From positions 1 to 53,870 of the forward strand of contig NZ_JABRWJ010000020.1 in NCBI RefSeq assembly GCF_013266755.1: a stretch of 53,870 nucleotides of DNA, in the 5' to 3' direction. The stretch comes from Pseudaquabacterium terrae (GTDB lineage Bacteria; Pseudomonadota; Gammaproteobacteria; Burkholderiales; Burkholderiaceae_C). The notes under the pieces are model-generated. The model was not told where the DNA came from and ran no database searches. It was given only the letters and a program-made list of their open reading frames with translations. The translations under genes were made by a program, and so were the position numbers. Shown piece by piece: positions 34,628-42,877 of the stretch (position 1 is its first letter; every line of letters begins with the position of its first letter).

Positions 34628-36043
34628 TCAAGGCCTGCAGTTCTGCACCAGCATCCGGCCGTGCGCCGGGAAGTCGACGAACGGGTTTCTCGTGCCCTGG
34701 AGCAGCTGGATCCGGTCATTGCGCCGGACCTCGTCGGCAGCCGGCTCGGTTTGCTCGTGCCAGGCAACGTACATCGCCCACTCCGGCTCCGACAGCCGCA
34801 CGCCGTAGGCGAGCGCCATGTGCATCACCGATCTCGCCAGCCGGCCTCGCGCATGCTCGGCGGGTTCCACGACCGTGACCTTGCCGCCGCCCGGCCGCTG
34901 GATGGACTCGACCTCGAAGTCGCACGCCGCGAGCTCAGCTCGGTTGGAGTTCGAGAAAGTCCACTGCTCGCCAGGAATGTTGTCCGTGAGCGCGAAGTTG
35001 GAGCGTGCCTCGTTGACCTTCAGGATCGAAGGCCACAGGTTGTGCAGGTCGCCCTGGCCGGCAGCCACGTTGATCTTGCTCTTCGGCAGCACATGCTCGA
35101 TGTTCAACGCCAGGCCGCCGGCGGTCTTGCGATCGGCACCTGGGGCGAACGGCGCCTGGCAGTAGATCTCTTCGCCACCGTTCGGATACAGGGACCACAG
35201 TGCCTGCTTCGCGGCCGACTTGTAGCCGCCAAACTTGCCTTGGCGCGTCGGACACGCGACGTCAACTGCGTCCGGCGGCTCGTCGATGTCCGGCGGAGGT
35301 GGCGGGGGCGTGGTCTGCCGCGGGGCCCTGACCTTGACCTGTTGCCCGTCCGGGGTTCCACCAGCGGGACAGGCAATTGGCTGCGGGTTGCCGCCGGAGC
35401 TGAGGCAAATCCAGATCTCCTTGAGCCGGTTGCCCGAAGCGACGCTGACCCGCACATTGTTTCGAGCTAGCTTGCCAGGGTTCTGATCGACGAAGGCTTG
35501 TTTGATCTTGCCGCTGGTGACCGACGCCGTTCCAGCGGCGGCACCGCCAGCGGCCATAGCCGCAAAAGCCGGCCGCTTGATCTGCCCCAGGAGCGACTCG
35601 ATGGTGTTGAAGTAGGCTGGCGCGTCGTCCCACGCGCACGTGCCGTGCGCCTGCCACTCGTTCTGCATGAGGTCGGTGCCCGGCACAGAGCACAAGTGCC
35701 GCTTCAAGAGGTCTACCGGCAGCGGTCCGGAGGTCTTGCAGTGCCGCGGATGATCCTGGGCCGAGTGGGCCTGCTGGCTCTGCGGCCAGAGGCCATGGAC
35801 GACAAACTCGAAGTTGTTCAGCTGGCACTGGTAAGCGTGCTTGGCCCGCTGGGCGGAACTCGTCTGCTGCGCGCAGTGCTCCGGCGACCACGACAGCACC
35901 AGCGCCAGGTAGTCCGTCGAGACGTCGGGATTGCGCCAGTCCGGCTGCCGTACCGCCGGCTCCTTGATCGTCTGCGGCAACTGGCAGGTGGCCTGTCCCC
36001 ACGATAGGCCAGCCGAGGCGAGCAAGAGACTGGCGAGGCGCAT
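34628..36043 (-). CDS. Secreted RNase T2-endonuclease I fusion nuclease
   Basis: 471 residues with a signal peptide (about 1-17). Residues 40-260 are an RNase T2 domain: CAS I is VVHGLWPQ (His83) and CAS II is NEWQAHGTCAW (Glu129, His133). The usual Lys before that His (EWxKHG) is Ala here. A proline-rich linker (TTPPPPPP, about 280) leads to an endonuclease I/NucM-type beta-beta-alpha-metal nuclease domain (about 290-465) with IEHVLPKSK (His near 316), GDLHNLWP and NEARSNF. Several paired cysteines indicate an oxidised, extracytoplasmic location. The start at 36043 gives the signal peptide; a longer reading frame exists without one. Both domains degrade nucleic acids (T2: RNA; EndoI: DNA and RNA), so the product could clear all nucleic acids outside the cell. 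Coupled with the DUF3616 gene. Confidence 0.85.
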   Translation of the reverse strand: MRLASLLLASAGLSWGQATCQLPQTIKEPAVRQPDWRNPDVSTDYLALVLSWSPEHCAQQTSSAQRAKHAYQCQLNNFEFVVHGLWPQSQQAHSAQDHPRHCKTSGPLPVDLLKRHLCSVPGTDLMQNEWQAHGTCAWDDAPAYFNTIESLLGQIKRPAFAAMAAGGAAAGTASVTSGKIKQAFVDQNPGKLARNNVRVSVASGNRLKEIWICLSSGGNPQPIACPAGGTPDGQQVKVRAPRQTTPPPPPPDIDEPPDAVDVACPTRQGKFGGYKSAAKQALWSLYPNGGEEIYCQAPFAPGADRKTAGGLALNIEHVLPKSKINVAAGQGDLHNLWPSILKVNEARSNFALTDNIPGEQWTFSNSNRAELAACDFEVESIQRPGGGKVTVVEPAEHARGRLARSVMHMALAYGVRLSEPEWAMYVAWHEQTEPAADEVRRNDRIQLLQGTRNPFVDFPAHGRMLVQNCRP

Positions 36044-36236
36044 CGGACTGAACGGGCACGTTGCGTCTGCGCCCTCGCCTCGAGGCGGCGTGAGAGGTCC
36101 GGCATCGATCGTCTCCCTGAGGCACGCGGTGGTGGCGCGCTCACGCTCCATTCTCGGGCTAGAGCGCTGCTTTTGGTTTCATCAACCTTGGGGAGTGCCT
36201 TGGGGAGACTGTCGAGCCATCGCAAGCGGGCACTGA

Positions 36237-38264
36237 TCACGCAGCATCCGACACCCCGGCAAGCGTTGCAGCGTCTTCGTGCAACTGACGCAGCGCCACC
36301 AGCGCCGCAAGCGCATGCGCCGCGGCTGGCGCATCGGCATCTCCAGCCGCACCGGACAAACCTTCCCCCAGCGCTTGCACCCGCCCGCCCAGCTCGCGCA
36401 GCCCGGCCGCCGTGAGCTCGCGCGCGATGCGCGCGTTGTCCGCCGGCCATGAGCGCGGCAGGCCGCTGAGGCCGTGGTGCACCAGCGCACCCAAGTGCCG
36501 CCGCAGTTGCGCGAGCCGCTGTGCACAGGGGTCGGCAGGCTCCGGCGGCAGCGCCGTCAGCGGCAGCGCGGCCAGCGCGCCGCTGGCGGCGCCGGCAAAG
36601 TCCGGCACGACCACGGCATCGCAGCCGATCGCCCACGGCTCGATGCGTGGGCGGCCATGATCCCAGTCGAGCAAGCCGGCGACATGGCGCAGCCGGCCAG
36701 CACGCCCGCTCAGGGCCGCGGCCACCGCGCCCAACGCGTGCGGCACATGGCGCTCGTGCGTGCGCTCCAGCAGCAAGGGCTCGCCGGCGCCATCGCGCAG
36801 CAGTGCGAGCACGCTCTGCTCCTGTGCGTCGTAGCCCAGTTCCTCGACCACCGCGCCGCTGAAGACGACGAATCGCCGCGCCGCGTGCCTCGGCAGCAGC
36901 GCGGCATTGGGATGCGCGCGCTGCTCGGCTGCGAGCGCCGCGACGCTTTCGAAGCGCACCGGCGCCAAGAGCTGGGCCCAGTCGCCCGACTGGGGCAGCA
37001 CGCTGTTCTGGGCGCTGCGCGCGCGCGCCAGCCGCACGCTGCCGTCGGCGCGGCGAGCGGCCTGCTGTGCCAGAAGCTGGCCCCGCGCCAGCGCCTCCAG
37101 CCGCACGCCGGGCGCCAGGCGCTCGGCAGCGCGCAGCGCCGCTTCGTCGGCCTGGGCGCCGGCAGGGACGCGCCAGTCGTGCGGCAGCACCAAGCGGGTA
37201 CCGGTGTCGACATCGGCCATCACCAGCGTCGTGCGGCGACGTTCGCCGTCGCGCACCGTGCGCGCGCCCAGGCACATCAGGCGCAGGCGGTCGAGCGCGG
37301 TGTCGCCGGCGACGCCGAGACCCAGCACGCTCTCGCCGCGGCCCGGCTGTGCGCCGGCCGCCAGCCGCAGCGCGAGCTCGGCCAGCAGGTCCACGCCCTG
37401 CGCCGCGTCGTACAGCGCGCTGCGCTGCGAATAGGCCTCGCACCAGGCCTCCAGGTCCGCCAGCAACAGGCCGAGCCACGCGGCGTCGCCCGTGGCGGCG
37501 CGCGCGCTCGACAAAGGCTGCGCCAGTACCACAGCACCGCGCGCGACGCCATGGCGCAGCAGCGCGGTGATGAGGGCGTCGAAGGGCGCGCGATCGATGT
37601 GGTGACGCGTGCCGGCGCCGCCTAGCCGGACCGTGGCGATCGGCGCCGACGGCGCATCGGCCGCGGCGCGGCGGAAGGCCCAGACGCCGAGCGCGACGTG
37701 CTCGCAGGCCGCCGCACGCAGGCAATCGCAGCGGGCGGCCTCGATCGCCGCGCCAGCCCAATAGCGCACGGTGGCGCTGGGTAGGCGCGCGGTGTCGCAG
37801 GGCTCGCCGCTCGCGCGCCGGCGCAGCTCGACGCTCAGGCCCGAGTCGGCCAAGCGCCCTGCCAGGTCGAGCAGGCTGGCCGGGATGGTGCGGGCGAGCG
37901 CGTCGTCGTCGGCCCGCTCGGGTGGCGGCGGTTCGGCGGCGGCCGGCGTCGCCGCGCCGCCGCCTGGCTCGTCAGCGGGCGCCGGCAGCGCCTGCTCGCG
38001 ATACGCGAGCGCCACGATCACGCGGTGCCGGCACACGCCGGCTGCTCCGCAACTGCAGCTCGCCTGCTGGATCGGCATGCCACTTGGCCATCGGCACTGC
38101 ACGTTGTCTTCGAACGCGGCGTCGAGCATGCCCGTGGCGTCGAGCGCCAGGCGCGGCCGGTAGCCGGCGGCCAGCTCGCGCAGCGCGCGCTTGACGATCC
38201 CGGCGTTCGTCGCCTGCGCCAGCGCTTCGGGCGACAGGTGTAGCAGGTCGGCGCGCACGCTCAC
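36237..38264 (-). CDS. yehQ: SWIM zinc-finger protein (YehQ-like)
   Basis: 675 residues. A SWIM zinc finger near the N-terminus (Cys70, Cys72, Cys78, His80 in CSCGAAGVCRH) precedes a long Ala/Arg/Leu-rich region without recognised catalytic motifs. Last gene of the minus-strand operon; it starts at a GTG overlapping the VWA stop (GTGA). Its place after MoxR, DUF5682 and VWA matches the E. coli yehL-yehM-yehP-yehQ order, so the symbol is by synteny and family. SWIM domains bind DNA or proteins; the role in this operon is unknown. The frame is open further upstream only because it overlaps the VWA gene. Confidence 0.8.
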   Translation of the reverse strand: MSVRADLLHLSPEALAQATNAGIVKRALRELAAGYRPRLALDATGMLDAAFEDNVQCRWPSGMPIQQASCSCGAAGVCRHRVIVALAYREQALPAPADEPGGGAATPAAAEPPPPERADDDALARTIPASLLDLAGRLADSGLSVELRRRASGEPCDTARLPSATVRYWAGAAIEAARCDCLRAAACEHVALGVWAFRRAAADAPSAPIATVRLGGAGTRHHIDRAPFDALITALLRHGVARGAVVLAQPLSSARAATGDAAWLGLLLADLEAWCEAYSQRSALYDAAQGVDLLAELALRLAAGAQPGRGESVLGLGVAGDTALDRLRLMCLGARTVRDGERRRTTLVMADVDTGTRLVLPHDWRVPAGAQADEAALRAAERLAPGVRLEALARGQLLAQQAARRADGSVRLARARSAQNSVLPQSGDWAQLLAPVRFESVAALAAEQRAHPNAALLPRHAARRFVVFSGAVVEELGYDAQEQSVLALLRDGAGEPLLLERTHERHVPHALGAVAAALSGRAGRLRHVAGLLDWDHGRPRIEPWAIGCDAVVVPDFAGAASGALAALPLTALPPEPADPCAQRLAQLRRHLGALVHHGLSGLPRSWPADNARIARELTAAGLRELGGRVQALGEGLSGAAGDADAPAAAHALAALVALRQLHEDAATLAGVSDAA

Positions 38265-39403
38265 TTCAGCTTCTCCGCCAGCCACGCGGCGAGCTGCCCG
38301 GGCGTCATCGCGCCCACGTGCGCGCCTGCCTCGACCAGCCGCGCGGCCAGCGCGCGGTCGTAGATGGGGTCGGCGCGTTCGTCCAGTGCGGCCAGGCCCA
38401 GCACCTGCGTACCCTGCCCCACCAGCGCACGCACGTGGTCGACGAGCACGTGCTCGGCCATGCCCTCGAAGAAGTCGCTGATAACCACCATGATCGCGCG
38501 CCTCGGCACCTCGATGCGCTCGGCGGCGTAGCCGACGGCCTTGCCGATGAAGGTTCCACCGCCGAGCTGCACGCCCATCAGCACCTCGACCGGATCTGTG
38601 ACGTTGTCCGTCAGGTCGACCACCTCGGTGTCGAAGGCGATCAGATGGGTCTTGATGCCGGGCAGCCCCCACAGGCAGGCGGCGGTCACCGCGGCGTGGA
38701 TCACCGAGCCGAGCATGCTGCCGCTCTGGTCGACGAGCAGCAGCACCTGCCAGGGCTCGAGCACGCGCTGCGTGTTGACGTGGAACAGCGGCCGCTCGAT
38801 CACCAGCCGGCCGCGCTGCACGTCGTAGTGGCGCAGGTTGCGGCGCAAGGTCTCGCGCGCGGCGAACTGCGCCGCGGCGCCGGTGAGCGACAAGCGCTGC
38901 GGCTGGCGCCGGCCGTTGAAGGCGCGCCGCACCTCTTTGGCGAGCTTCTCGATCAGCTCGCGCACGACCTTGGCCACCAGCTGGCGCGCCATCGCCAGCA
39001 CCTGCGGATTCATCAGGTGCTTGGTGCGCAGCACGGCCTGCAGCAGCGCGGGGTTCGGTGTGGCGCGCTCGAGGACTTCGAGGTTCGTCACCACCTCGTC
39101 GATGCCGTAGCGCTCGATCGCATCGCGCTCCAGGCGTTCGATGGTTTCCTTCGGGAACAGCTCGTGGATCTGGTTGATCCATTCGGGCACGCTGAGCTGC
39201 GAGGCCTCGCTGCCGCCGTGGCGGTCGAGCGTGTCGCGCGCCTCGGGCCCGTCGCCGGGCTGCGGGTCGTCGCGGCCGTAGAGCCAGGCCAGCGCGCGGT
39301 CCATCGGCGCGCCGGCGCCGCCGGGGCCCAGGCTCGCCGCGCCAGCTTCACCGAGCAGCAGGCGCCAGCGCTCGGCATCGTCCAGCGTCGGCAGTGGCTT
39401 CAT
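38261..39403 (-). CDS. yehP: VWA-domain protein of the MoxR operon (YehP/CoxE-like)
   Basis: 380 residues. An N-terminal helical region is followed by a von Willebrand A domain with an intact MIDAS motif (VDQSGSM near residue 222) and the downstream Asp/Thr positions (AFDTEV; GGGTFIGKA). In MoxR-VWA systems this protein pairs with the AAA+ ATPase as a chaperone that remodels or assembles target complexes, using the metal ion to bind substrates. The ATG overlaps the DUF5682 stop and its own stop overlaps the SWIM start, so the three genes are translationally coupled. It is cytoplasmic, with no signal peptide. Confidence 0.88.
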   Translation of the reverse strand: MKPLPTLDDAERWRLLLGEAGAASLGPGGAGAPMDRALAWLYGRDDPQPGDGPEARDTLDRHGGSEASQLSVPEWINQIHELFPKETIERLERDAIERYGIDEVVTNLEVLERATPNPALLQAVLRTKHLMNPQVLAMARQLVAKVVRELIEKLAKEVRRAFNGRRQPQRLSLTGAAAQFAARETLRRNLRHYDVQRGRLVIERPLFHVNTQRVLEPWQVLLLVDQSGSMLGSVIHAAVTAACLWGLPGIKTHLIAFDTEVVDLTDNVTDPVEVLMGVQLGGGTFIGKAVGYAAERIEVPRRAIMVVISDFFEGMAEHVLVDHVRALVGQGTQVLGLAALDERADPIYDRALAARLVEAGAHVGAMTPGQLAAWLAEKLK

Positions 39404-41766
39404 TCGACAGCCCCCGGTTCGGCACCGGAGCCGGCATCGAGCCCGATCTCGCGCGCCCAGGCGAGCGCCTGCGCCTCGACGCGGCGCGCGTCGAGCAGCG
39501 CATCGACACCGCCCTGCAGCGCGAGCAGCCGGCGCTCGTGGGTGCGGTCGAGGCCGAGCAGCCGCGCCACCAGCGCGGCGAGCAGCCCGCGCTCACGCGG
39601 CGGGAACCAGCCGAACGCGGCTCGCAGCTGCGGCAGCGCGACCAGGAAGTCCTCGTCGCCCATGCCCGCCAGCGCGGCGTGCACCGCGCGCACGACGCCG
39701 TCGGACTCGGTGGCCAGCGCGCGGGCGCACGAGAACAGGCCGAACAGGAAGTCGCCCAGCGCGTCGCGTGGCGGCATCGCCCGCGTGACGGCCAGCACCT
39801 CGTCGCGCGCTGCGTCCGGATCGGCGCCGGCCAAGCCCTCATGCCCGTAAGCGACACCCAGCGCCGCGCCCCGCAGCGCGGGTGGCAGGGCGGCGCTGCG
39901 CGCCAGCCGCGTCAGCGTGCCGAGCACGAAGTCTTCATCGAGGCCGGTGAGCGCCAGCGGCAGCAGGCGGTCGAACACCGCCACCGCCTGCACGTCGGCT
40001 TGCATCTGCTGCGGGCTCCCGGGGCCGGCGCGACCCTCCAGCAACCACAGCAGGCGCTCGGCGATGCGCACCAGCGTGGCCTCGAGCAGGCCACGCGGAT
40101 CGTCGCCCCAGAAGCCGGCCTGGCACAGCTGCGCCAGCGTTTGCGCCGCGGCGGCGAGCGCGCCGTGCTCGTGGCAGTGCGCGAGGCCGCCGGCGAGCCG
40201 CGCGGCGGCCTCCTCGCCCAGATCGGACAGGCCGGCACGAACGGCCTGCAGCAGGCCTTGCGTCAACACCGCCGGATCGTCGCCGGCATCGTCGAGCTTG
40301 CGCAGCAGGCTTTGCCGCGCCGCGGCCTCGAGCGTCGCGCCATGCACCGCGGCCTCGATCAGGTCCGGGAACCAGCGCTCGTCCTGCTGCAGGCGCCAGT
40401 GCTCCTCGAAACGCAGCGCCGGCGCCAGACCGCGCGCCGCCCGCGGCGCCTTGGTCTCGACGAGCCGCGCGCCGCCCACGCCCAGCACGTGCAGCTGCCA
40501 CAGCAGGCGCGCGCGCGGCGTGTCCTCGGCGCGGCGCCGGTCGAGCACCAGGGTCTGCGCAGTGCGCGACGGCGCGATGCCGCAAGCCGCGCAGCGCGCG
40601 GCGACGTCGTGCAGCAGCTGCGGCAGCGGCGTGTCGCCGTGCAGGCGGCCGCTGCCTTCGCCCGTCAGCGCCAGCAGCGCCTCGCGCAGCACCGGATGGT
40701 GCTGGGCCGTCAACAGCCGCGGCGCGCTCCACGGCGGCGGCAGCTCGAGCGCCTCTTTCAGCAGCGTGGACTGCAGGGCATCGAGCAGGTCGATGCGCAG
40801 CGGCGCCGCATGCCCACGCAGGCGCGCCAGCGCGGCCGCGGCCTGCTCGAAGGCGACGAAGTCGGCGGTCGACAGCGCAACCTGGCGCACGCGCAACCGC
40901 CGCACCAGCACAGCGACCGCCCGCCGTGCCGCGGCCGCCGCGCCGTGCTGCCACAGCCACTGGTAGTACATCGGCGAGGCCATGCCGGCGGCATATCCGC
41001 CGAGCGCGTCGACCTGCCGGTACTCGAAGGGCACCAGGTAGCAGCCGGCGGCACGCTCGTCGGCAGGCTGCGGCGCGAGCGGCTCGTCGCCGGGCGGCAG
41101 CAGCGGCCAGGCGCGCTCCAGCGCCGGCTTGTGCCAGCCGCCGCAGACCACCAGCACGCGTGCATGCTGCGCCGCGGCCCAGGCGATCCACTGCGCCATC
41201 TGCGCCTCGCGCGCCTGGTCCTGCGCGGTGCCCGGGTCGTCGCCGCGCAGCTCGGCGAAGTACAGCTCGAGCCGGCGCGCGAGCTCCTCGTCACCCGTGG
41301 CGCCGGCGGTGTCGACCGCCTCGAAAAGGTGGTCCCACAGCGCCTCGTCGCTGTCGCAGGCGAAGCGCCGGCACAGCGCGGCGCTGACCTCGGCGTAGCG
41401 CGAGCGCCCCGGCCGCGCGCCTTCGCGCCGGCGCTCGTCGTCGGACAGCGTGCGGTAGCGCCAGTGCGGCAGGTCGATGAAGCGCAGCAGCGCGCCGGCG
41501 GCGTGGCCGCTGCGCAGCGCGACCCATTCGGGCGAGTGGTCGAGCAGCGGGAACCAGCAGCGCGCCGGCGCGCCGTCCTCGTTGGCGTAGCTGTACAGCG
41601 CCAGCGGCAGCTCATGATCGAGCAGCAGCTCGGCCAGGCGTGGGTTGAAGTCGCTCGGCCCCTCGATCAGCACCGCCTGCGGCCGCAGCGTGGCGATCGT
41701 GCGCTCGACCAGCCGCGCGCAGGCCGGGCTGTGGTGGCGCACGCCGATGACGCGTACTTCGGACAC
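39400..41766 (-). CDS. yehM: DUF5682-family protein (YehM-like)
   Basis: 788 residues. The N-terminus VIGVRHHSPACARLVERTI and VLIEGPSDFNPRL is the signature of DUF5682, whose N-terminal part resembles the TraB/erythromycin-esterase-like fold with paired histidines. The rest is helical. It lies between MoxR (28 bases upstream) and VWA (4-base overlap), the conserved YehM position. Biochemical activity is unknown; given the company, it may be a client or adaptor of the MoxR-VWA machine. No signal peptide or membrane segment is seen. Confidence 0.85.
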   Translation of the reverse strand: MSEVRVIGVRHHSPACARLVERTIATLRPQAVLIEGPSDFNPRLAELLLDHELPLALYSYANEDGAPARCWFPLLDHSPEWVALRSGHAAGALLRFIDLPHWRYRTLSDDERRREGARPGRSRYAEVSAALCRRFACDSDEALWDHLFEAVDTAGATGDEELARRLELYFAELRGDDPGTAQDQAREAQMAQWIAWAAAQHARVLVVCGGWHKPALERAWPLLPPGDEPLAPQPADERAAGCYLVPFEYRQVDALGGYAAGMASPMYYQWLWQHGAAAAARRAVAVLVRRLRVRQVALSTADFVAFEQAAAALARLRGHAAPLRIDLLDALQSTLLKEALELPPPWSAPRLLTAQHHPVLREALLALTGEGSGRLHGDTPLPQLLHDVAARCAACGIAPSRTAQTLVLDRRRAEDTPRARLLWQLHVLGVGGARLVETKAPRAARGLAPALRFEEHWRLQQDERWFPDLIEAAVHGATLEAAARQSLLRKLDDAGDDPAVLTQGLLQAVRAGLSDLGEEAAARLAGGLAHCHEHGALAAAAQTLAQLCQAGFWGDDPRGLLEATLVRIAERLLWLLEGRAGPGSPQQMQADVQAVAVFDRLLPLALTGLDEDFVLGTLTRLARSAALPPALRGAALGVAYGHEGLAGADPDAARDEVLAVTRAMPPRDALGDFLFGLFSCARALATESDGVVRAVHAALAGMGDEDFLVALPQLRAAFGWFPPRERGLLAALVARLLGLDRTHERRLLALQGGVDALLDARRVEAQALAWAREIGLDAGSGAEPGAVE

Positions 41767-41794
41767 TATGCCGACTCAGGCCCGCTCGGTCGGG

Positions 41795-42877
41795 TCATTC
41801 GGGCAGCAGGTGGCGCGCCGCGTGGAAGGCGCGCCAGTGTTCGCCCTTGCGGCGGCCGGCACGCTGCTCGATGTAGCGGCGGATCTTCTTCAGATCCTCG
41901 GCGTTGTCCTTGGCGGCGGCGCCGGCCAGCGCCTCGACGATGTCGCCCGGCTGGCCGGCATCGCCGCGCAGGTAGTAGCCGCGCAGCGCCACCGCGTGCG
42001 CGACGCTGACCGCTTCGGCGGTGCTGACGGCGGTCGACAACCGCTCGCCGGCCTGGCCGTCGCGATCGAGGCCGGTGCGCAGCTCGCGGAAGGCGGTGAC
42101 CAGCACCTCCAGCACCTCGGGCGAGGGCTGCACCGGCACGCGGTCCTGCGCCAGCAGCCGCGCCACCTCGGTCTGCACCAGCGCGAGCTCCTCGTCGTAG
42201 TCGGCGATCGGGAACACGGTCTCGAACGCGAAGCGCCGCTTCAGCGCCGCCGACATCTCGTTCACGCCGCGGTCGCGCGTATTGGCGGTGGCAATCAGGT
42301 TGAAGCCGGGCGCGGCGAAGATCACGTTGTCGTCGGCGAGCTCGGGCACCATCAGCAGTCGCTCGGACAGGATCGACAGCAGCCCGTCCTGCACCTCGGG
42401 CGGGCAACGCGTGATCTCCTCGAAGCGCACCAGCCGGCCCTCGCGCATCGCGCGCAGCAGCGGCGAGGCCACCAGCGCACGCGGGCTCGGGCCCTCGTTC
42501 AGCAGCAGCGCGTAGTTCCAGCCGTACTTGATCTGGTCCTCGGTCGTGGCGGCGCTGCCCTGGATCGTCAAGGTGCTGCTCCCGCAAATCGCCGCGGCGA
42601 GCAGCTCCGACAGCAGGCTCTTGGCGGTGCCCGGCTCCCCAACCAGCAGCAGCGCGCGGTTCGATGCCAGCGTGACCATCGCGCGCTCGAGCAAGCTGGG
42701 GGCGCAGACGAACTTGCGGCGGATGCCATCGCCGCCGGCGATGAATGTCAGCACCGCCTTCATCGACAGCCGCCAGCCGGGCGGCACGGGGCCTTTGTCG
42801 ACGTTCGCGAGTTGCGAGAGTTCGTCGGCGTACAGCACTTCGGCGGGCGGGCGTTGCGCAAGGGCAGGTCGGTTCAT
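41795..42877 (-). CDS. yehL: MoxR-family AAA+ ATPase (YehL-like)
   Basis: 360 residues with AAA+ motifs: Walker A GEPGTAKS near residue 80, Walker B/sensor regions (VRFEEITRCPPEVQDGLLS; GFNLIATANTRDRGVNEM) and a C-terminal lid domain. MoxR ATPases act with VWA partners to activate or assemble proteins. The ATG at 42877 overlaps the TGA of the degraded DUF4132 gene (ATGA). The overlap shows that the original DUF4132 gene was coupled to this one, and that coupling may now be disturbed by the frameshift upstream. Same order as in the yeh locus of E. coli. Confidence 0.9.
   Translation of the reverse strand: MNRPALAQRPPAEVLYADELSQLANVDKGPVPPGWRLSMKAVLTFIAGGDGIRRKFVCAPSLLERAMVTLASNRALLLVGEPGTAKSLLSELLAAAICGSSTLTIQGSAATTEDQIKYGWNYALLLNEGPSPRALVASPLLRAMREGRLVRFEEITRCPPEVQDGLLSILSERLLMVPELADDNVIFAAPGFNLIATANTRDRGVNEMSAALKRRFAFETVFPIADYDEELALVQTEVARLLAQDRVPVQPSPEVLEVLVTAFRELRTGLDRDGQAGERLSTAVSTAEAVSVAHAVALRGYYLRGDAGQPGDIVEALAGAAAKDNAEDLKKIRRYIEQRAGRRKGEHWRAFHAARHLLPE

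Noticed and set aside
36265-37761. Minus-strand open frame overlapping the SWIM gene in another frame
   Set aside because: Almost pure Ala/Arg/Gly translation, shadow of the SWIM coding frame.
39394-42009. 871-codon plus-strand open frame opposite DUF5682/MoxR genes
   Set aside because: Low-complexity Arg/Gln/Ala translation, no start signal, while the minus strand encodes recognised domains with coupled overlaps.
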